A stretch of DNA of 64,000 bases from Guillardia theta CCMP2712 (Eukaryota; Cryptophyceae; Pyrenomonadales; Geminigeraceae), in NCBI RefSeq assembly GCF_000315625.1, contig NW_005434657.1, positions 893,052 to 957,051 on the forward strand, read 5' to 3'. Every line of letters starts with the position of its first letter. The first letter of the stretch is position 1. Positions 37,747 to 49,293 of this stretch are shown piece by piece. A program made the translations under genes and the position numbers. The notes under the pieces are model-generated. The model saw only the letters and a list, made by a program, of their open reading frames with translations, ran no database searches and was not told where the DNA came from.

Positions 37747-40429
37747 TTAGAAATCTCGAATAGCGGCAAGTAGTAGCATCGGAACCTTTGCCCATTGCTC
37801 GTGCCTCCAGATATCCGACCTGTAAACTCGTCTTGATAGTCTCTTCCGCATGTAGCGCACACCCAAGACAGTCCGTCGAGTCCAAACTTGAAGAAGGTCG
37901 TGATATTCTTGGCTGGTTCTGACAATCGTTGCACTGGCACCGGAGGCTGCCAGTAAGCTTGACGCAACTTGAGGACACGGTGAACACTTAGAATTCAAGA
38001 AAGGGAAGAATCTGACCTCGAGACAACGCTCCTATATGCGGAAGAGTGACTAGCACCAGGCCAGCGGCTAGTGCATCTGCAGCCGTTGAGTGACTTCCAA
38101 GGCGGAAGGAGTCGAGAAAAATATCGGCACAGGACTGGAAGATGTCAGATAGTCAAAACGCGCATCAATCATACCTTGACTCTGATATGGTCCTTTGCTG
38201 ACTGCAAGTCTGTAACAAGTATCAACTCATCGGAGAATTTCTCTTTCTCTTGAGATGTGAAAAATTGATGTGAAAGCGACTCATCCTCGCTTTCACTCCA
38301 CTGCCTCAATTCATTCTTGCTGTCTGTCAAGTGGTTCTTCAAATTTTCTGCTGCTTTCTTGGGTCTGTTTGTTATCCAGAGTTGCCAGGACTTGTCATTC
38401 GAAGAAAAGAGGGCTGATTTCCACACATTCACTAATGCTGGATCAATCTTGTAAAGGGAATTGAAGTTGGCAAAGATGATCTTTGATCGATTCATCTTTG
38501 GAATCAAAATCTCGCAATCTGTCGTTCAAGGTCAAAACATTTCATGATGTATGTTTCAAATCCTGAAAACTGAATCTTACCTACAACTCTGGAATCTCGT
38601 CGGGTAGGCATCGCATCACCCCAAGAATATCCTCCAAAGTCACTGGAATAGTTTCTGAGGGGAAGAAAAGAATACTGTGCAGGGAAGTATAGAAAGGACT
38701 CGGAAAATTGAGTCTTCATTTCCGGTGTAGCTGTTATGCTGAGAGATCGAAATCATTCCAACGCCAACAAGTTAGGTGTTTCACCGGTCAAGGAATGTAT
38801 GACTTATCTGTTCCAGGCCTAACGAGCCTGTATAGCTAAAGACACGTTAGCCCGTGTAGCTAACACTAGGGAAGATGAGAAATCAGCTTGTCACTTTCGA
38901 ACTCACCCGAACCAATGAGCTTGAAGAGGAGAAGCTTGAAGTACAGACACCTCTGTCATTGCTCCTCGAGTATACCTGACAATAGATGAGCACTCGTTTC
39001 CCTTCGCGCTGCCTTACCCGTCGAGGTCGAGGTACAAGTGACAATTCAAGCTGTTAATGTGAAGTGCAATTTGATGCCAAGACATGGAGTATGCATAGAT
39101 AAATGAATTAGACTCGTTCTTGAGTTTCTCCATCACAAGCGTGCGCTCCTTCGTGGGGGTTACTCGCGCAGAAGAGATGACATGAAATTCAATTACGATG
39201 TCGTTGAGAAGTGCTGGCTTGCATGCCTTGAGGAGAGTGATGATGGCATGCGTAATGTAGTGGTCGCCATCAAATCGTGAAGATAGCATTGCTACCTTGA
39301 AAACGTTTTTCAACTTGACATTTCTCTGAAATGTGTTTGACGAATCAATTTGCTGGTAAAGAATAGTGCTTTTGACAAGCTTCGTGAGAGCGTATCCTCT
39401 CCTACGTGCAATCTGCAACAGGACGAGGGGGTCGACAATGTGGGCGATGTCATAGAGGTTCACATTGAGTGGGTGCACGTCGAGGTAATAGGAGATCGCA
39501 TCCTTGTGCGAAGACACCTCGTCAGGACCTGCCAGATAATGTCCAAGGCTCGCCTTGACGTCGGCGAGAATGGTTTCTATGCTGTGTAAATCACAAATGG
39601 CTAGGAGAGCGCTAAAATGGAGGAGCTTTGCTTCGATTTGATGCGCACGGAGTATCCGTTGTTCACCTTTCAGATGGCTGAACATCTGATACGACTTTTG
39701 ATACGCTCGCGACGCTTCCTCGTAGAATCCGAGATCCCGGAGAGCATGACCGAGTCCTCTATACGCATCTGCAAAATTTGGCGAAAGTGTAATGGCCTTG
39801 AGAAACAACATCTTTGCGTTCTCGAGAGATTCACGAGATTCATCAGACTGGAGCATCGCAGATGCTAAGCCGTAGACAAAGAAAGTGTTGTGGGGCTCAA
39901 TATGAAGGGCCTTGCGGTAGTGGACAAAAGCTTCCTCTCTCCTCCATGTTCTCCAGTAAAGATTGGCGAGGTTATGGTGCGCCTGAGAAGACATGGGGTT
40001 GACTGTGAGAGCAGCCTCGAAGTGTTGTCTTGCCTGTCCAGGGTCATTGAAGCTTGTCTCGTGCATCACACCAAGAAAATTGTGAGCGTCGTGCTGAGCT
40101 GCAGAGTTGACTGGGAGCTTCAAAGTCGATTCAAACAACCACTTCGCTTCATCATACCATCCTTGAGAATGAGCAAGCATACCAAGAGACATTCTTATCT
40201 CGACATCAAACGGGTCCCAACGAAGGCACATCAGGTAGGTTCGTTTTCGTTGCCTCATGTCTATGATATGGTCTACACCAGAACACATGTGTCGTATCAT
40301 TTCCCTCACTTCGTGAGCTACAGCACAACCTGGAGTCTGGCATTCACAACATATGAGGAGGATAGTGAAAATAGCCTCACGTGTTCTCATTTGCCACTTC
40401 TCAAGCCTCCAAGGCTCTTTTTGCTTCAT
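37747..40429 (-). CDS. O-GlcNAc transferase-like protein (TPR + GT41)
   Basis: Multi-exon minus gene. Exon 1 carries TPR-type repeats (LGMLAHSQGWYDEAKWLFES, SSQAHHNLANLYWRTWRREE, AYRGLGHALRDLGFYEEASR). The GT41 catalytic region follows: FKVAMLSSRFDGDHYITHAI, LNCHLYLDLDG, then across a 42-nt intron YTRGAMTEVSVLQASPLQAH, YTGSLGLEQISHTFLD, IFANFNSLYKIDPALVNVWK, ADIFLDSFRLGSHSTAADAL and AAGLVLVTLPHIGALSR. The end is VRYMRKRLSRRVYRSDIWR, stop at 37747. These match the order of blocks in OGT and SPY/SEC proteins, which add O-GlcNAc (or O-fucose for SPY) to Ser/Thr of nuclear and cytosolic proteins. A Ser/Glu-rich insertion (about 38230-38340) interrupts the C-terminal lobe. I prefer the ATG at 40427-40429; the upstream ATG at 40672 would translate through a GC-rich island. 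Confidence 0.88.
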
Positions 40430-40529
40430 GTTCTTCCAGTGATGTCCTTGTTCAGTTGTCTTGTCATCATCATGGCATTCCTCTTTTCTGTTCAGTTCTC
40501 TGGGGTCGGATTTCAAGCGGTCGCAACGA

Positions 40530-40600
40530 CCGATGCCGGGCCGCGGGCGCGGCCCGGCCCGGCCCGAAGCGAGTGGGCCCGGGCCCGCTCCAGAGTTTGT
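40530..40600. promoter_or_regulatory. GC-rich island between divergent genes
   Basis: About 70 bp of GGGCCGCGGGCGCGGCCCGG-type sequence between the OGT-like start (40429) and the LYR gene start (40817). It would be CpG-dense and may be a shared promoter element. Translation through it gives only Gly/Pro/Arg. Confidence 0.5.
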
Positions 40601-40816
40601 GGTTACCTCATAAATCGCCGCGTGCTCATGGCAGCGAAGGGGAAGTAAAGCAGGAGAAGGTTGTGTAAACACTCGCGAAGACAGTGATAGGTCTCACACA
40701 ATATTGCACAAGCGCCTCTGATAAATTCATTGTCCAAAGTTTTCTTTGTAAACGCTGGGTCTTGTGAAGCTTGCTCATCATTTCACTGAGGAGCAGAAAA
40801 TCTAACAAGAGATAAA

Positions 40817-41240
40817 ATGAGTACTGCCGTCATGCCAACAAGACCACGAGTGCTTTCTTTGTACCGTAAACTTTTGCAGCAAGTCAAGAGGTAAGGGTCA
40901 TCACCCGCTGTGTCAAGTCAAACATGACATTCACTGCTACAGGTTTCCTCCCGAGGTTTCATCTACTTTTGTTGAAGGGCAGACGAGGTCCTCATTTCAC
41001 GAGATGATGCGAGAGAGGATGCGAACAGAATTCAAATCAAACAAGAACGCTGATGCTTTGCGGACACGAGAGCTTCTTGAATACGGGCAAAGAGAATCTG
41101 ACTCATTGTCGTCGATTTTGTCCAACCAATATTTGAAGCAACATCCTGGTCCACCCGTATGTTTAAGCATGCTTTGCCGCTATGATCTTGAACCCCTTGT
41201 GCAGGCTGTGAAAAAGTTGCATCCCGAGGGCACTCCTTAA
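40817..41240 (+). CDS. LYR-motif (complex 1 LYR family) protein
   Basis: Exon 1 (40817-40890) encodes MSTAVMPTRPRVLSLYRKLL with the LYR motif near residue 15. A 52-nt intron (40891-40942, GTAAGG...CTACAG) joins RFPPEVSSTFVEGQTRSSFH, then RMRTEFKSNKNADALRTREL, LLEYGQRESDSLSSILSNQY and a stop at 41238-41240. A second 48-nt segment, 41157-41204 (GTATGT...GTGCAG), is in frame and open but looks like a true intron. Removing it leaves a tail PGPPAVKKLHPEGTP. The length of about 90-105 residues and the LYR, F-P and Arg-rich helix pattern fit small mitochondrial assembly factors that bind acyl-carrier protein or the Fe-S machinery. Which complex it serves is not evident. Confidence 0.8.
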
Positions 41241-42003
41241 TAACATGATTTGTTCACTCGTGCCAAGATGCACTAGGAGAAATGTAAGCAATAAATGCTC
41301 TTATCTTGAGCTAGATGTGAGGGCTATGATCGGACTGCATCACTTCCTTGTATTTGCTTCCTAGAAACTCTCTCGACTTCATCTCTCCTCTTGTTCTCTT
41401 CTCGTGCAAGCTGCTCTGCTTCTTACCTCCACTACTCGTTCCTTCTCCTGCATGTCACGTACTAGAAGGGTAGGGTGAGCAATTTATCAACCTTACACCC
41501 CGTGAAGCGACTACTTTTGGACCGGTGGGGTGCACATGGGTGTGGGTACTGGGCAAGTAGATGACCTGGCCCCATGTCGAAATGGAGGGAAAGGTTGAAA
41601 TATCAGGGAGCAGGATGGCAGGGAGGGAGGGTAGAGGGCGGAGCTTGCAGGGGAAAGAGATGAAGGTGGAGGGACTTGAGCCCGCAAGAGCCTCCAGTCG
41701 ACCTGCCCTTCACAAGCGCCGAGGGTCTTTGTTGATGTGGATCCTGGCTAAGTACATGCCTTGAGTTCCTGGATGCGAGAACCCGAGGCGAGATGAAGAG
41801 AAACCTCGTTACAGACTAGTACCAGATTCAACTTGACACACTTAGTCGACGAGTTCGATGGTGCTGTGCTGGTTCCAGTGATCACCATTGATCCATCAGA
41901 ATCGGATCCAGCGAAACATCTCAGACTAGTAGAGCAGCATGAGTGGCCTATGCACAAGGATCTCATTGCTCTGTGGTCGGAACTGATCCTGTGTGATCTC
42001 TAG
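41241..42003. other. Intergenic region with an orphan open stretch at about 41805-42003
   Basis: Contains G/C-run words (GGTAGGGTG, ACACCCCGTG, GGTGGGGTG) at 41465-41550. A + strand open stretch after a possible acceptor TTACAG reads TRFNLTHLVDEFDGAVLVPV and later EQHEWPMHKDLIALWSELI, with a stop at 42001-42003. It could be the last exon of an unidentified gene or chance. No start or upstream exon is found. Confidence 0.4.
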
Positions 42004-42467
42004 ATGCCCGGTAGCAAACAGGAAAAGAAAGTCACGCCAGCGAAACTCCAGCCGCCGAAACAAAGGGAAACGTATGAAATGAGTTTCACTTATTTCAATG
42101 GCTAATCCTTTTTGAAGCAGGAAGAAGCCACTCTCGATCGAATGGACTGAGACAGAGAAACAGGAGCTTGACTTCGGAAGGTTTGTAGGTTTAGCGTTTT
42201 CTGGTTTTGTCCTTGCGGTCTATCTTCGTACTATGCACCCAACTGTTGCTGGTGACAATGCGATGGAGAAAAGTGACGATTCAACTAATCCTGAGCTGAA
42301 GGTGGCGACAGCGGTGAGCTGATGGGAGCAGCATGCGAGCTTGGGGTAGCTCATCCACCGGGATATCCTCTTTTCACGATGCTGTCGTGGTTGGGTATTC
42401 AGCTCATTCCTGTGGGCAGCCCAGGTAACATGAAGGAGGACAGAGGAGGGCAAGACCAGGAAAGAAG

Positions 42468-42556
<89 letters not shown>

Positions 42557-45243
42557 AGGACAGAGGAGAGCAAGACCAGGACAGAAGGGAAGAATGAGAG
42601 TGGGAGAGTCGGACAAAGGCAGAGCAACCAAGTTATCGCGAGACTTGGAGGTGTGGCGTCACCCACCACGTTGACTCGCTCGCAATCTGCAGGCTATCGT
42701 ATGAACTGTGTGTCAGTCATCTTTGGTGTATTGGCTTCATTCTTTCACTTCAAGACTGTTCTTCGATGGCACCTGGTTCAAGCTCCTCTCTCTCCATCGT
42801 CCTTGACGCGTATTTCCTCTCAGGGCTTGTACCATCCCCGGGGCCCAGACAACCCTTGGATAGGATCTGCTTGGATCGCGATGCTTTCTTCAGGGCTCAT
42901 GTCGTTTTGTCCGTTGATCTGGCAATACAGCACACATACCGAGGTAAATCTTCTTCTAATTTTCGACCTCTTGTAATTGATGGGCAGGTCTTCGCGATGA
43001 ACAACATGTTCATCGCCATTCTCCTATACCTCACTGTGCGATATGTGCAAGAATCGCAAGTTAAGTTCGCAAGGTACCAGGGGTTATCGTCTTTAGAATC
43101 AGAGTTAATTTTCGGAGAATAGATTAGGCGCACTCTTTATCGGTCTTGGCTTGACCAACCAGCACACCCTCGTCCTCTATGCCTTTCCTCTAGTCCTGTG
43201 GATGCTGTACATCGGTAGACACGAGGTATGCGCGCCATGCCAATCTTTTCTCTGGCTTTTTCTTCGTTCTTTACCTCGCCTCTTGATCATTTGTCCTGAC
43301 GATTTCACCAGCTGCTAAGCTTCAAAGAAATGAGCATCTTGGTGCTGCTGGGGCTGCTGGGACTTTCTCCTTACCTCTACCTCTTCTGGGCTGCTACTCA
43401 CGGTTGGTCTCTTCCTCGGCGAGAGAGCGACTCATAGCGGCTCGCAGCTCCTCTTGGCTCGTGGGGCGACACCTCCACTCTCAGCGGATGGCCGGCAGTT
43501 GGTTTCTGGACGCACTTTCTGCGCAAAGAGTATGGGACCTTCGCCTTGTACTCGGGGAAGGAATCTCCAAGTGGACTTAAGCAGCTGGTCTCGTGCTCGT
43601 CCTCGTCCTTGCTCCCATCCTTTTCTGATGCTTATCGTCCCCAGCTTGCTTGCTTCCAAGATGACCTTATCATAGCCTCCACCCCTTGAAAGCCGGCAGT
43701 TTCAAGTTTCTTGCCTGACCTGATTGCGCAGCTCTTGGCGATGAGGCTCTACTCGCTCAGCATCTTTCGCTCAGACTCTCTCTTCCTCGGTTTCGCTGCT
43801 CCCTTCGGCTTGTTTTCTTCCGTCTACCAGGTGAGGGAGAGGCGAGTTATTGGGAACGTTTGATGCAGTGGGAACACACTTGCAAGGAGGCAAGGGAAGG
43901 ACGAGGGGAGGGAGGGTCGAACACATTGGTGATAGACTTTGATGGTCTGTGTGACAGAACGGATTCAAGACGTTCGGGGCAGTGATTGCTTCTATGATGA
44001 TATTTTACATGGTTGTGTTTCACTACCTCGCCAACCTCCCGCTTGACAGTGAGCGAATCCTTGTTGTCCGTCTCCTATTGCTTGCCCTCTTCGGCCCTCT
44101 CTCCCGTCTACTCGCTTTCCTGGTCGTCTCATCGTTTGGCTCAGCCTACTTTTCCGCTCCTTGACCCTCCTCTTCCCTCCTACTACCTGCTTTAGCTCTT
44201 CTTCTCCACTGCAGCCTTTGCATGGGAGTATTGAGCGCTGCTTGTTCACTCAGAACCGCTCTTCTTCGGCGTGCACGTTCGCTTCTGGATGCAGCCGCAC
44301 ATTGTGATGCGCTAGCTTGCCCACCAAGAGCTGAAGAGATTCATTAGGTTGTCTTCGCTTTCCTCGGCATCGGCGCCGATAAGATTTTTTCTCATCTTGG
44401 GAGTTTCCGGCGGCCTGTCGTCATTCTCTTCACCCTAGCAGCAGTCACTGCTCAGCTGGGGGTCAACTGGGAGAAGATGGATCAGAGTGACAACTGGTTC
44501 ACACATGATTTTGGCAAAGCCATGCTCGACCATAGGTAGGGTCATGCTGGAGGAGAGGCGGAGGGAAAGGGAGAAGCACAAGGAAGAGGATCATAATCAA
44601 GTTCAGGCCGGAGCACGCGGTTCTGTTGACTCAAGGTGACGTGGTAACCAACTCCGTTCGCTACCATCAGGAAGAGAAGGCGAGATATGTCAAAGTGTCT
44701 GTTGACGGTTTTGTAGAGATGCCAGAAGTACCGACTTGATGTTGCACATCTTGACATGCCAATGATGACCTACGAGTGGTTCAAGGTTCTTGCCCTCCCC
44801 CCCGTTTCCTCCTCTTCTCTCAGGCCTCCTCGCCACCACTTCTCGCTTCCCAACGTTTGCTTCTTGCATCTTCTTTCAAGTCCCCTTCCTTCCTGCTCGT
44901 TATCTTCAAGCCCACTCCCATCCCTCTGCTTGACTGGATTGTATTTCTCCCAGACCATGCATGGCCCTCACTTTCCGCACCCTCCATGGGCTCCTCCCAT
45001 GAAATTCCCTGGTGCTTTCTCTCCTAGTCTGTCTGGTCGTGTCATGACTGTTTTTTTAGGAGTTCAATTTGCTGTGGGTGGAACCCCGCTCAAGGAGCAT
45101 AGGTGAACTTTCCTTTGCTCCTCCCGCACTTCTTCCTCCTTACAATCACTCAGGAAATGCTGTCCATATTCGATGAAGCAGTTTCTTGACGCCAACTTCC
45201 CCTCGAAGTACTCCTTTGGCTCCTGCTCCTGTTCTTTGGCTCA

Positions 45244-45280
<37 letters not shown>

Positions 45281-45291
45281 TTCGCTCTTGT

Positions 45292-45322
<31 letters not shown>

Positions 45323-46570
45323 TTTTTCTTCTGGACTACCTGCAACTTCAACACTATTGTACCTTACTGCACCCGCTTCTCTATGTCTTCCTAAGCTTTC
45401 CTCGTGCTTTTCCTGCTCGTCTCTTCCCTTTCTCTTTGCTTCTACTTCCCCTCTGAGCGGGAACGGCAGAAGACCGTTTTATCTGGTGGGAGGATGGTAC
45501 GGCACTGAATTGTCGAACGGGCAGGTCGCACCTCCACCTTATGTTCCTTGCGTGACCTTGGTCCTCAGCAACCTCCTGGAATTCCTGGGTACTACACTGA
45601 GCCTGTGGGGACGGCTATGCGGATTATAGCAGGGAGGAAGCGACTCAAGAGTAAGGAGTACAAGGAGGAGGTGAACAGTTATCCCTTGTCCTTCCTCTCC
45701 TGCTCGCCCCTTCGAATCTCTGCGGCTGTTTGTGATCGCCTCGAGCAGACTCGAAATTTCACGATTCCAGCGAGGCTACCGGACATGAAGAAATACGACC
45801 AGACGTCATGGGAGGCAAGGAGCAGCCCCAACTGCTTGCAGCTCATCTTGTTGTTAGTACACCATACTCGTCAACTACATCAGCTACTCCCAGGCTCTCT
45901 GGGTAAACAGGATGGAGCGAGCAGTCGCCAAAGGCAAGGAGGTAAGGGAGTAGGAAAGGAGGAAGTGAAGGGGACGGCCTGAACGAGGAGCAGCCGGACC
46001 CTTCCCCGTGGATCAAGGAGCAGAAGGAACTTGCAAAGGTCATCAAGAATCTCGAGAAGCTCATCGCGCTTGCTGAGAAGGTTCGCCGAGGCTCCTCCAT
46101 CGGTTGTCTCACTTCATGCAGGAGGGGATCGTGGAAGAAGACCTGTACCGCAATACAGGTCCTCACCGTCCTCTTCCTTTTTCATCCTCTTGTGAATCAG
46201 CTGCTGATCTCCTTCCTTCCTCTGCTCCAGCTTGTCCTCCTTCAGCTGATGTTGGCTGACAGGCATTGCATATGGAAGACTCAAGTGTGAAGAACCAAAC
46301 CTGTATCCCAAGGTCGACTGCCTCGGACAGGTTCTTCCTCGCAACAAAGCTCTAGTCCACTTTCTCTCTCGCCTGGTCCTGTTTCGTTTTTTCCTCTTCC
46401 TCTACTGCCTCTGCTGGCTCCTAGAAGCTGCCATGCTGACGTCCAAGGGGCAGACGAAGATGCGAGCGATGATGAAGAAGTTTCTCGAGGTGACCAAGAA
46501 GCCCAAGCATGAAACACAAAACGAAAAGGTCGACCTAGAATTGTTAGTGCGGGAGGAGCTGACAGCATGA
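42004..46570 (+). CDS. TMEM260-like DUF2723 membrane protein
   Basis: About 15 or more short exons. [20 protein letters not shown] (42004 on) is spliced through 60-odd-nt and shorter introns to [20 protein letters not shown] and [20 protein letters not shown], followed by [15 protein letters not shown], the hallmark of DUF2723. Then come several membrane helices ([68 protein letters not shown]), [20 protein letters not shown] with [13 protein letters not shown], and [12 protein letters not shown]. Late soluble parts include [43 protein letters not shown] and [20 protein letters not shown], with the stop at 46568-46570. In animals TMEM260 is an ER O-mannosyltransferase acting on certain receptor domains. 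The same activity here is inference. Some middle exon borders are uncertain. Confidence 0.88.
42434..42592 (+). repeat. (GA)n microsatellite inside a local duplication
   Basis: About 41 GA dinucleotides (42471-42552) lie in a TMEM260 intron. They are flanked by two near-copies of a roughly 38-bp segment (GAAGGAGGACAGAGG...GAAGGGAA) at 42432-42470 and 42552-42592. Confidence 0.95.
45233..45325 (+). repeat. (GCTCCT)n hexamer repeat in a TMEM260 intron
   Basis: Tandem GCTCCT/GTTCCT hexamers between two exons of the TMEM260-like gene. Open frames through it (Ala-Pro or poly-Leu) are artefacts of the repeat. Confidence 0.9.
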
Positions 46571-46710
46571 TGCAGCTTGTGGTTGACAATCCGACGAAAT
46601 TCATCAACCTCGGTTGACAAAGGCAAAACTTAATGTTGTTGATCCTCTTCATAAAAGCAAAATGTAATCAAATAACAAATAACTTTCTGTCTTCTACTTG
46701 TACAACGGCG

Positions 46711-49293
46711 TCATCTGCTGCCCGTCATTTTCTCTAGACACTCTATCTTGGCCTTCGCCATTGCGAGTTCGCTCTCGTAGAACTTGCGCAACTCCTCAGC
46801 TTTCATTCGTTCCGCATGGAGCTCTTGCTCGAGTCCAAAATTATGCGAGAGAGACAACGCCTTCATCTCCTTCCGCCGCAGTGCCGTCTCCTTGTTTTTC
46901 TTCTTCTCATCTCGCAACTGATTCACCAGCACGTCGATCTTAGCCGATAGCGACTCAACTTCCTTGGCTTGGGACGAGGAGAGGCCCTTCAAGGCAAGGA
47001 TGTGTTGGCTCTGCTTTTCGAGTGACAGCTCCAGCTGAGTCTTCTCACTCTCGGTCTCGGCAAGTCTCTTCTGCAAGACAGTGACAGCAGCCAGCAGCTT
47101 TCTCGGGGACATGCTCTTCAGCTCCTCCATGTGAATCGCAGACAGTCCAGAATTGTTCCTGCTCGAACGTTCTGCAAGGAGTTCAAGCCCTTCGAACGTG
47201 TACTCGCTGGTGTTGGGGGACTCTGAAGATGAGGATCGATTTTCCATGCTCGAGCTAGCGAGAAACAGAGGATATTCGACTTCGACACTTGACCTCGTCA
47301 CTTCTGGTTGCAGTTGAGGACTGGGAGTTTGAGGGGAGAAGCTCTGCAGCAGGTCACTGACCGCATCAACGTTTCCTCCGAAGGGAGACTGAAGAGAGTC
47401 AGGACTGGTGGACGACTGCAGACTCAGAGGAGAAGAATTTCCACTCAACTGAAGCGCAGAAATCCCGCCAGCAGCTTCCCAGGAGTTATTCCCCAAGCTG
47501 TCTCGACGTGTCACGTCCCACTGCCATGGCTTGACTGGAGCTCCAACGTGCGAGGCACCATACTGCTCTTCGCTTGTCCTCAAGTCGGAACTCAAGTCGG
47601 AAGCCTCAAGCATATTTGATCGGTATCCACCACCAGAGGTGCACAGAGTAAGCCCCATCGTTGACTTCTTGTGGGGCATTTCATTTGAAACAAACAAGCC
47701 CACCATATCCGGGGCACCGAAGTTGCGAGAGGATTCTTTTATCTCCTTCTGCTTCAAGTTCAGATGGCAGTGCATTACCCGTCTCATCGAGGGACTGTTG
47801 CGCAAGGGACTGCTCGGATCGCTTATTTGACGCTGAATCTCCTCTGCAATCTGCAACGGAGACAACGACATGAGCCCGTCATCTTCCGTCAAAGAACTTA
47901 TGGACAGCTCTACAGAAACACACCCACGCTTGTCCTCTTGCATGGCAGTCACAGAAAATCTTTTTGAGGTACTCGAGACAGCACCAGCAATGTCAGATAA
48001 AATTCTAGATTCCATACGAAATCTCTCCTTGGCATCGTGAGAGTACTTTTCCCCAAAGGAAAGCGTGCAAGAAACTATTCCAGTCATGCCCACGCAGTCA
48101 CGAAATCCACCTTCCTTCCTGACATCTGAGGGGCTGTTTGATGATGAATCTTTCATCATGCATCGAGCAAGCAGTAATTCTTCTGTCGGAGATTTTGGCC
48201 GAGTTTGATCAACATCTTCCATGTCATGGTTTACTTGTGTTGATCTTTCTCGATCTTCTTCAGAAAGGTTGCAAGATGGAGCCCAGCGATTTTGTGCCTG
48301 AGATATTTGCTTAATCGAATGATTCTTTCCATCCGTAGTAAAAATTTCTCTTTCTTCGACCATACAAATTCCCCACGGCCTGCTCAGCTTTGGCTCGTGG
48401 ACTCGAGATCCTGGCTCCTGTCGCCCTACGAGTGTATGCACGAAGCCATGTCGTGTAATGCAGCGAATGGAGTCATTGCGGGAATCAGCAACAAAGATAT
48501 TTCCCTGCTGATCACAAGCGATGAAGCATGGCTCATTGAAGGTCGCTTGAGACGCTTCCCCATCTCTGTGACCACATTCACCAGTACCGGCGATTGTCGT
48601 CACTGAGTTTGCAGCAAAATCAACTCTTCTGATCTTATGACTCTCTTGTTCAGAAACAATCAAAGTGTTCGTCAGAGCATCCCAAGCTAAACCGTATGGG
48701 AATGAAAAGGAGGCATTAAGCAAGGTCCCATCGCGACTTTCCCCTTCTCCACTGCCAGCCACAGTCTCAAGAAACATATCTTGTGAGCGAAGGCGCCGAA
48801 TTCGGTGGTTTGAGCTGTCAGCTATATACAAGTCTCCATGTGGATCGAATGTCAGTCCGCGTGGCCCATTCAATCGACCTGATTCATGACTTCCGTCTTG
48901 GCATCCTCGCCTTCCGCATCCAGCTACAACGCTGATATCCCATAAGCCCGAAGACCCACGACTAAGAGCTGCCACCACATGCGATTTGCAATACGAGACA
49001 AAAACTTCTCCGGAGGCATTCAAAGTAAGACCTCTGGGTTGTTCGAGTTCAACCTTGTACTGAGAGCATGCGAATTGAAGAGTTTCAATACAACCGTCCT
49101 CAGATACTGTTTTGATGCAATTGTTTCCGGCATCGGCCACAAGCATCAGCTTTGCTCCATAAGAACGCAAGCAGCATATCCCTGCTGGTCTCTTGAGCTC
49201 CTGTTCTTTGCCATCACCATGGCTGGATCCATCAAAAAAATTCGTCACTGAGATCTGTCCACTCATAGACATGATCAGTTCTTTTGCAATCAA
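46711..49293 (-). CDS. NHL-repeat beta-propeller protein with C-terminal coiled coil
   Basis: Single 860-codon exon. Residues about 30-330 carry NHL-type repeats: LKRPAGICCLRS with LMLVADAGNNCIKTVS, LNGPRGLTFDPHGDLYIADS with SNHRIRRL, FSFPYGLAWDALTNTLIVSE with SHKIRRV, FNEPCFIACDQQGNIFVADS and LSRPWGICMVE. Between the blades are VAGSGEG.RDG and IAGTGECGHRDG loops, so a six- or five-bladed propeller is expected. A long Ser-rich linker follows, then a charged coiled coil (LLAAVTVLQKRLAETESEKT, VDVLVNQLRDEKKKNKETAL-type heptads) to the C-terminus. NHL propellers bind RNA or protein partners. There is no RING, B-box or membrane segment, so TRIM-type ligase activity is not indicated. Alternative starts are Met8 and Met10. 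It is tail-to-tail with the TMEM260-like gene, 140 bp apart, and is intronless unlike its neighbours. Confidence 0.92.
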   Translation of the reverse strand: MIAKELIMSMSGQISVTNFFDGSSHGDGKEQELKRPAGICCLRSYGAKLMLVADAGNNCIKTVSEDGCIETLQFACSQYKVELEQPRGLTLNASGEVFVSYCKSHVVAALSRGSSGLWDISVVAGCGRRGCQDGSHESGRLNGPRGLTFDPHGDLYIADSSNHRIRRLRSQDMFLETVAGSGEGESRDGTLLNASFSFPYGLAWDALTNTLIVSEQESHKIRRVDFAANSVTTIAGTGECGHRDGEASQATFNEPCFIACDQQGNIFVADSRNDSIRCITRHGFVHTLVGRQEPGSRVHEPKLSRPWGICMVEEREIFTTDGKNHSIKQISQAQNRWAPSCNLSEEDRERSTQVNHDMEDVDQTRPKSPTEELLLARCMMKDSSSNSPSDVRKEGGFRDCVGMTGIVSCTLSFGEKYSHDAKERFRMESRILSDIAGAVSSTSKRFSVTAMQEDKRGCVSVELSISSLTEDDGLMSLSPLQIAEEIQRQISDPSSPLRNSPSMRRVMHCHLNLKQKEIKESSRNFGAPDMVGLFVSNEMPHKKSTMGLTLCTSGGGYRSNMLEASDLSSDLRTSEEQYGASHVGAPVKPWQWDVTRRDSLGNNSWEAAGGISALQLSGNSSPLSLQSSTSPDSLQSPFGGNVDAVSDLLQSFSPQTPSPQLQPEVTRSSVEVEYPLFLASSSMENRSSSSESPNTSEYTFEGLELLAERSSRNNSGLSAIHMEELKSMSPRKLLAAVTVLQKRLAETESEKTQLELSLEKQSQHILALKGLSSSQAKEVESLSAKIDVLVNQLRDEKKKNKETALRRKEMKALSLSHNFGLEQELHAERMKAEELRKFYESELAMAKAKIECLEKMTGSR

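Noticed and set aside
40430..40672. N-terminal extension of the OGT-like protein to an upstream ATG
   Set aside because: It would translate a GC-rich island into Gly/Pro/Arg, and the ATG at 40429 sits directly before the helical part; extension not excluded but less likely.
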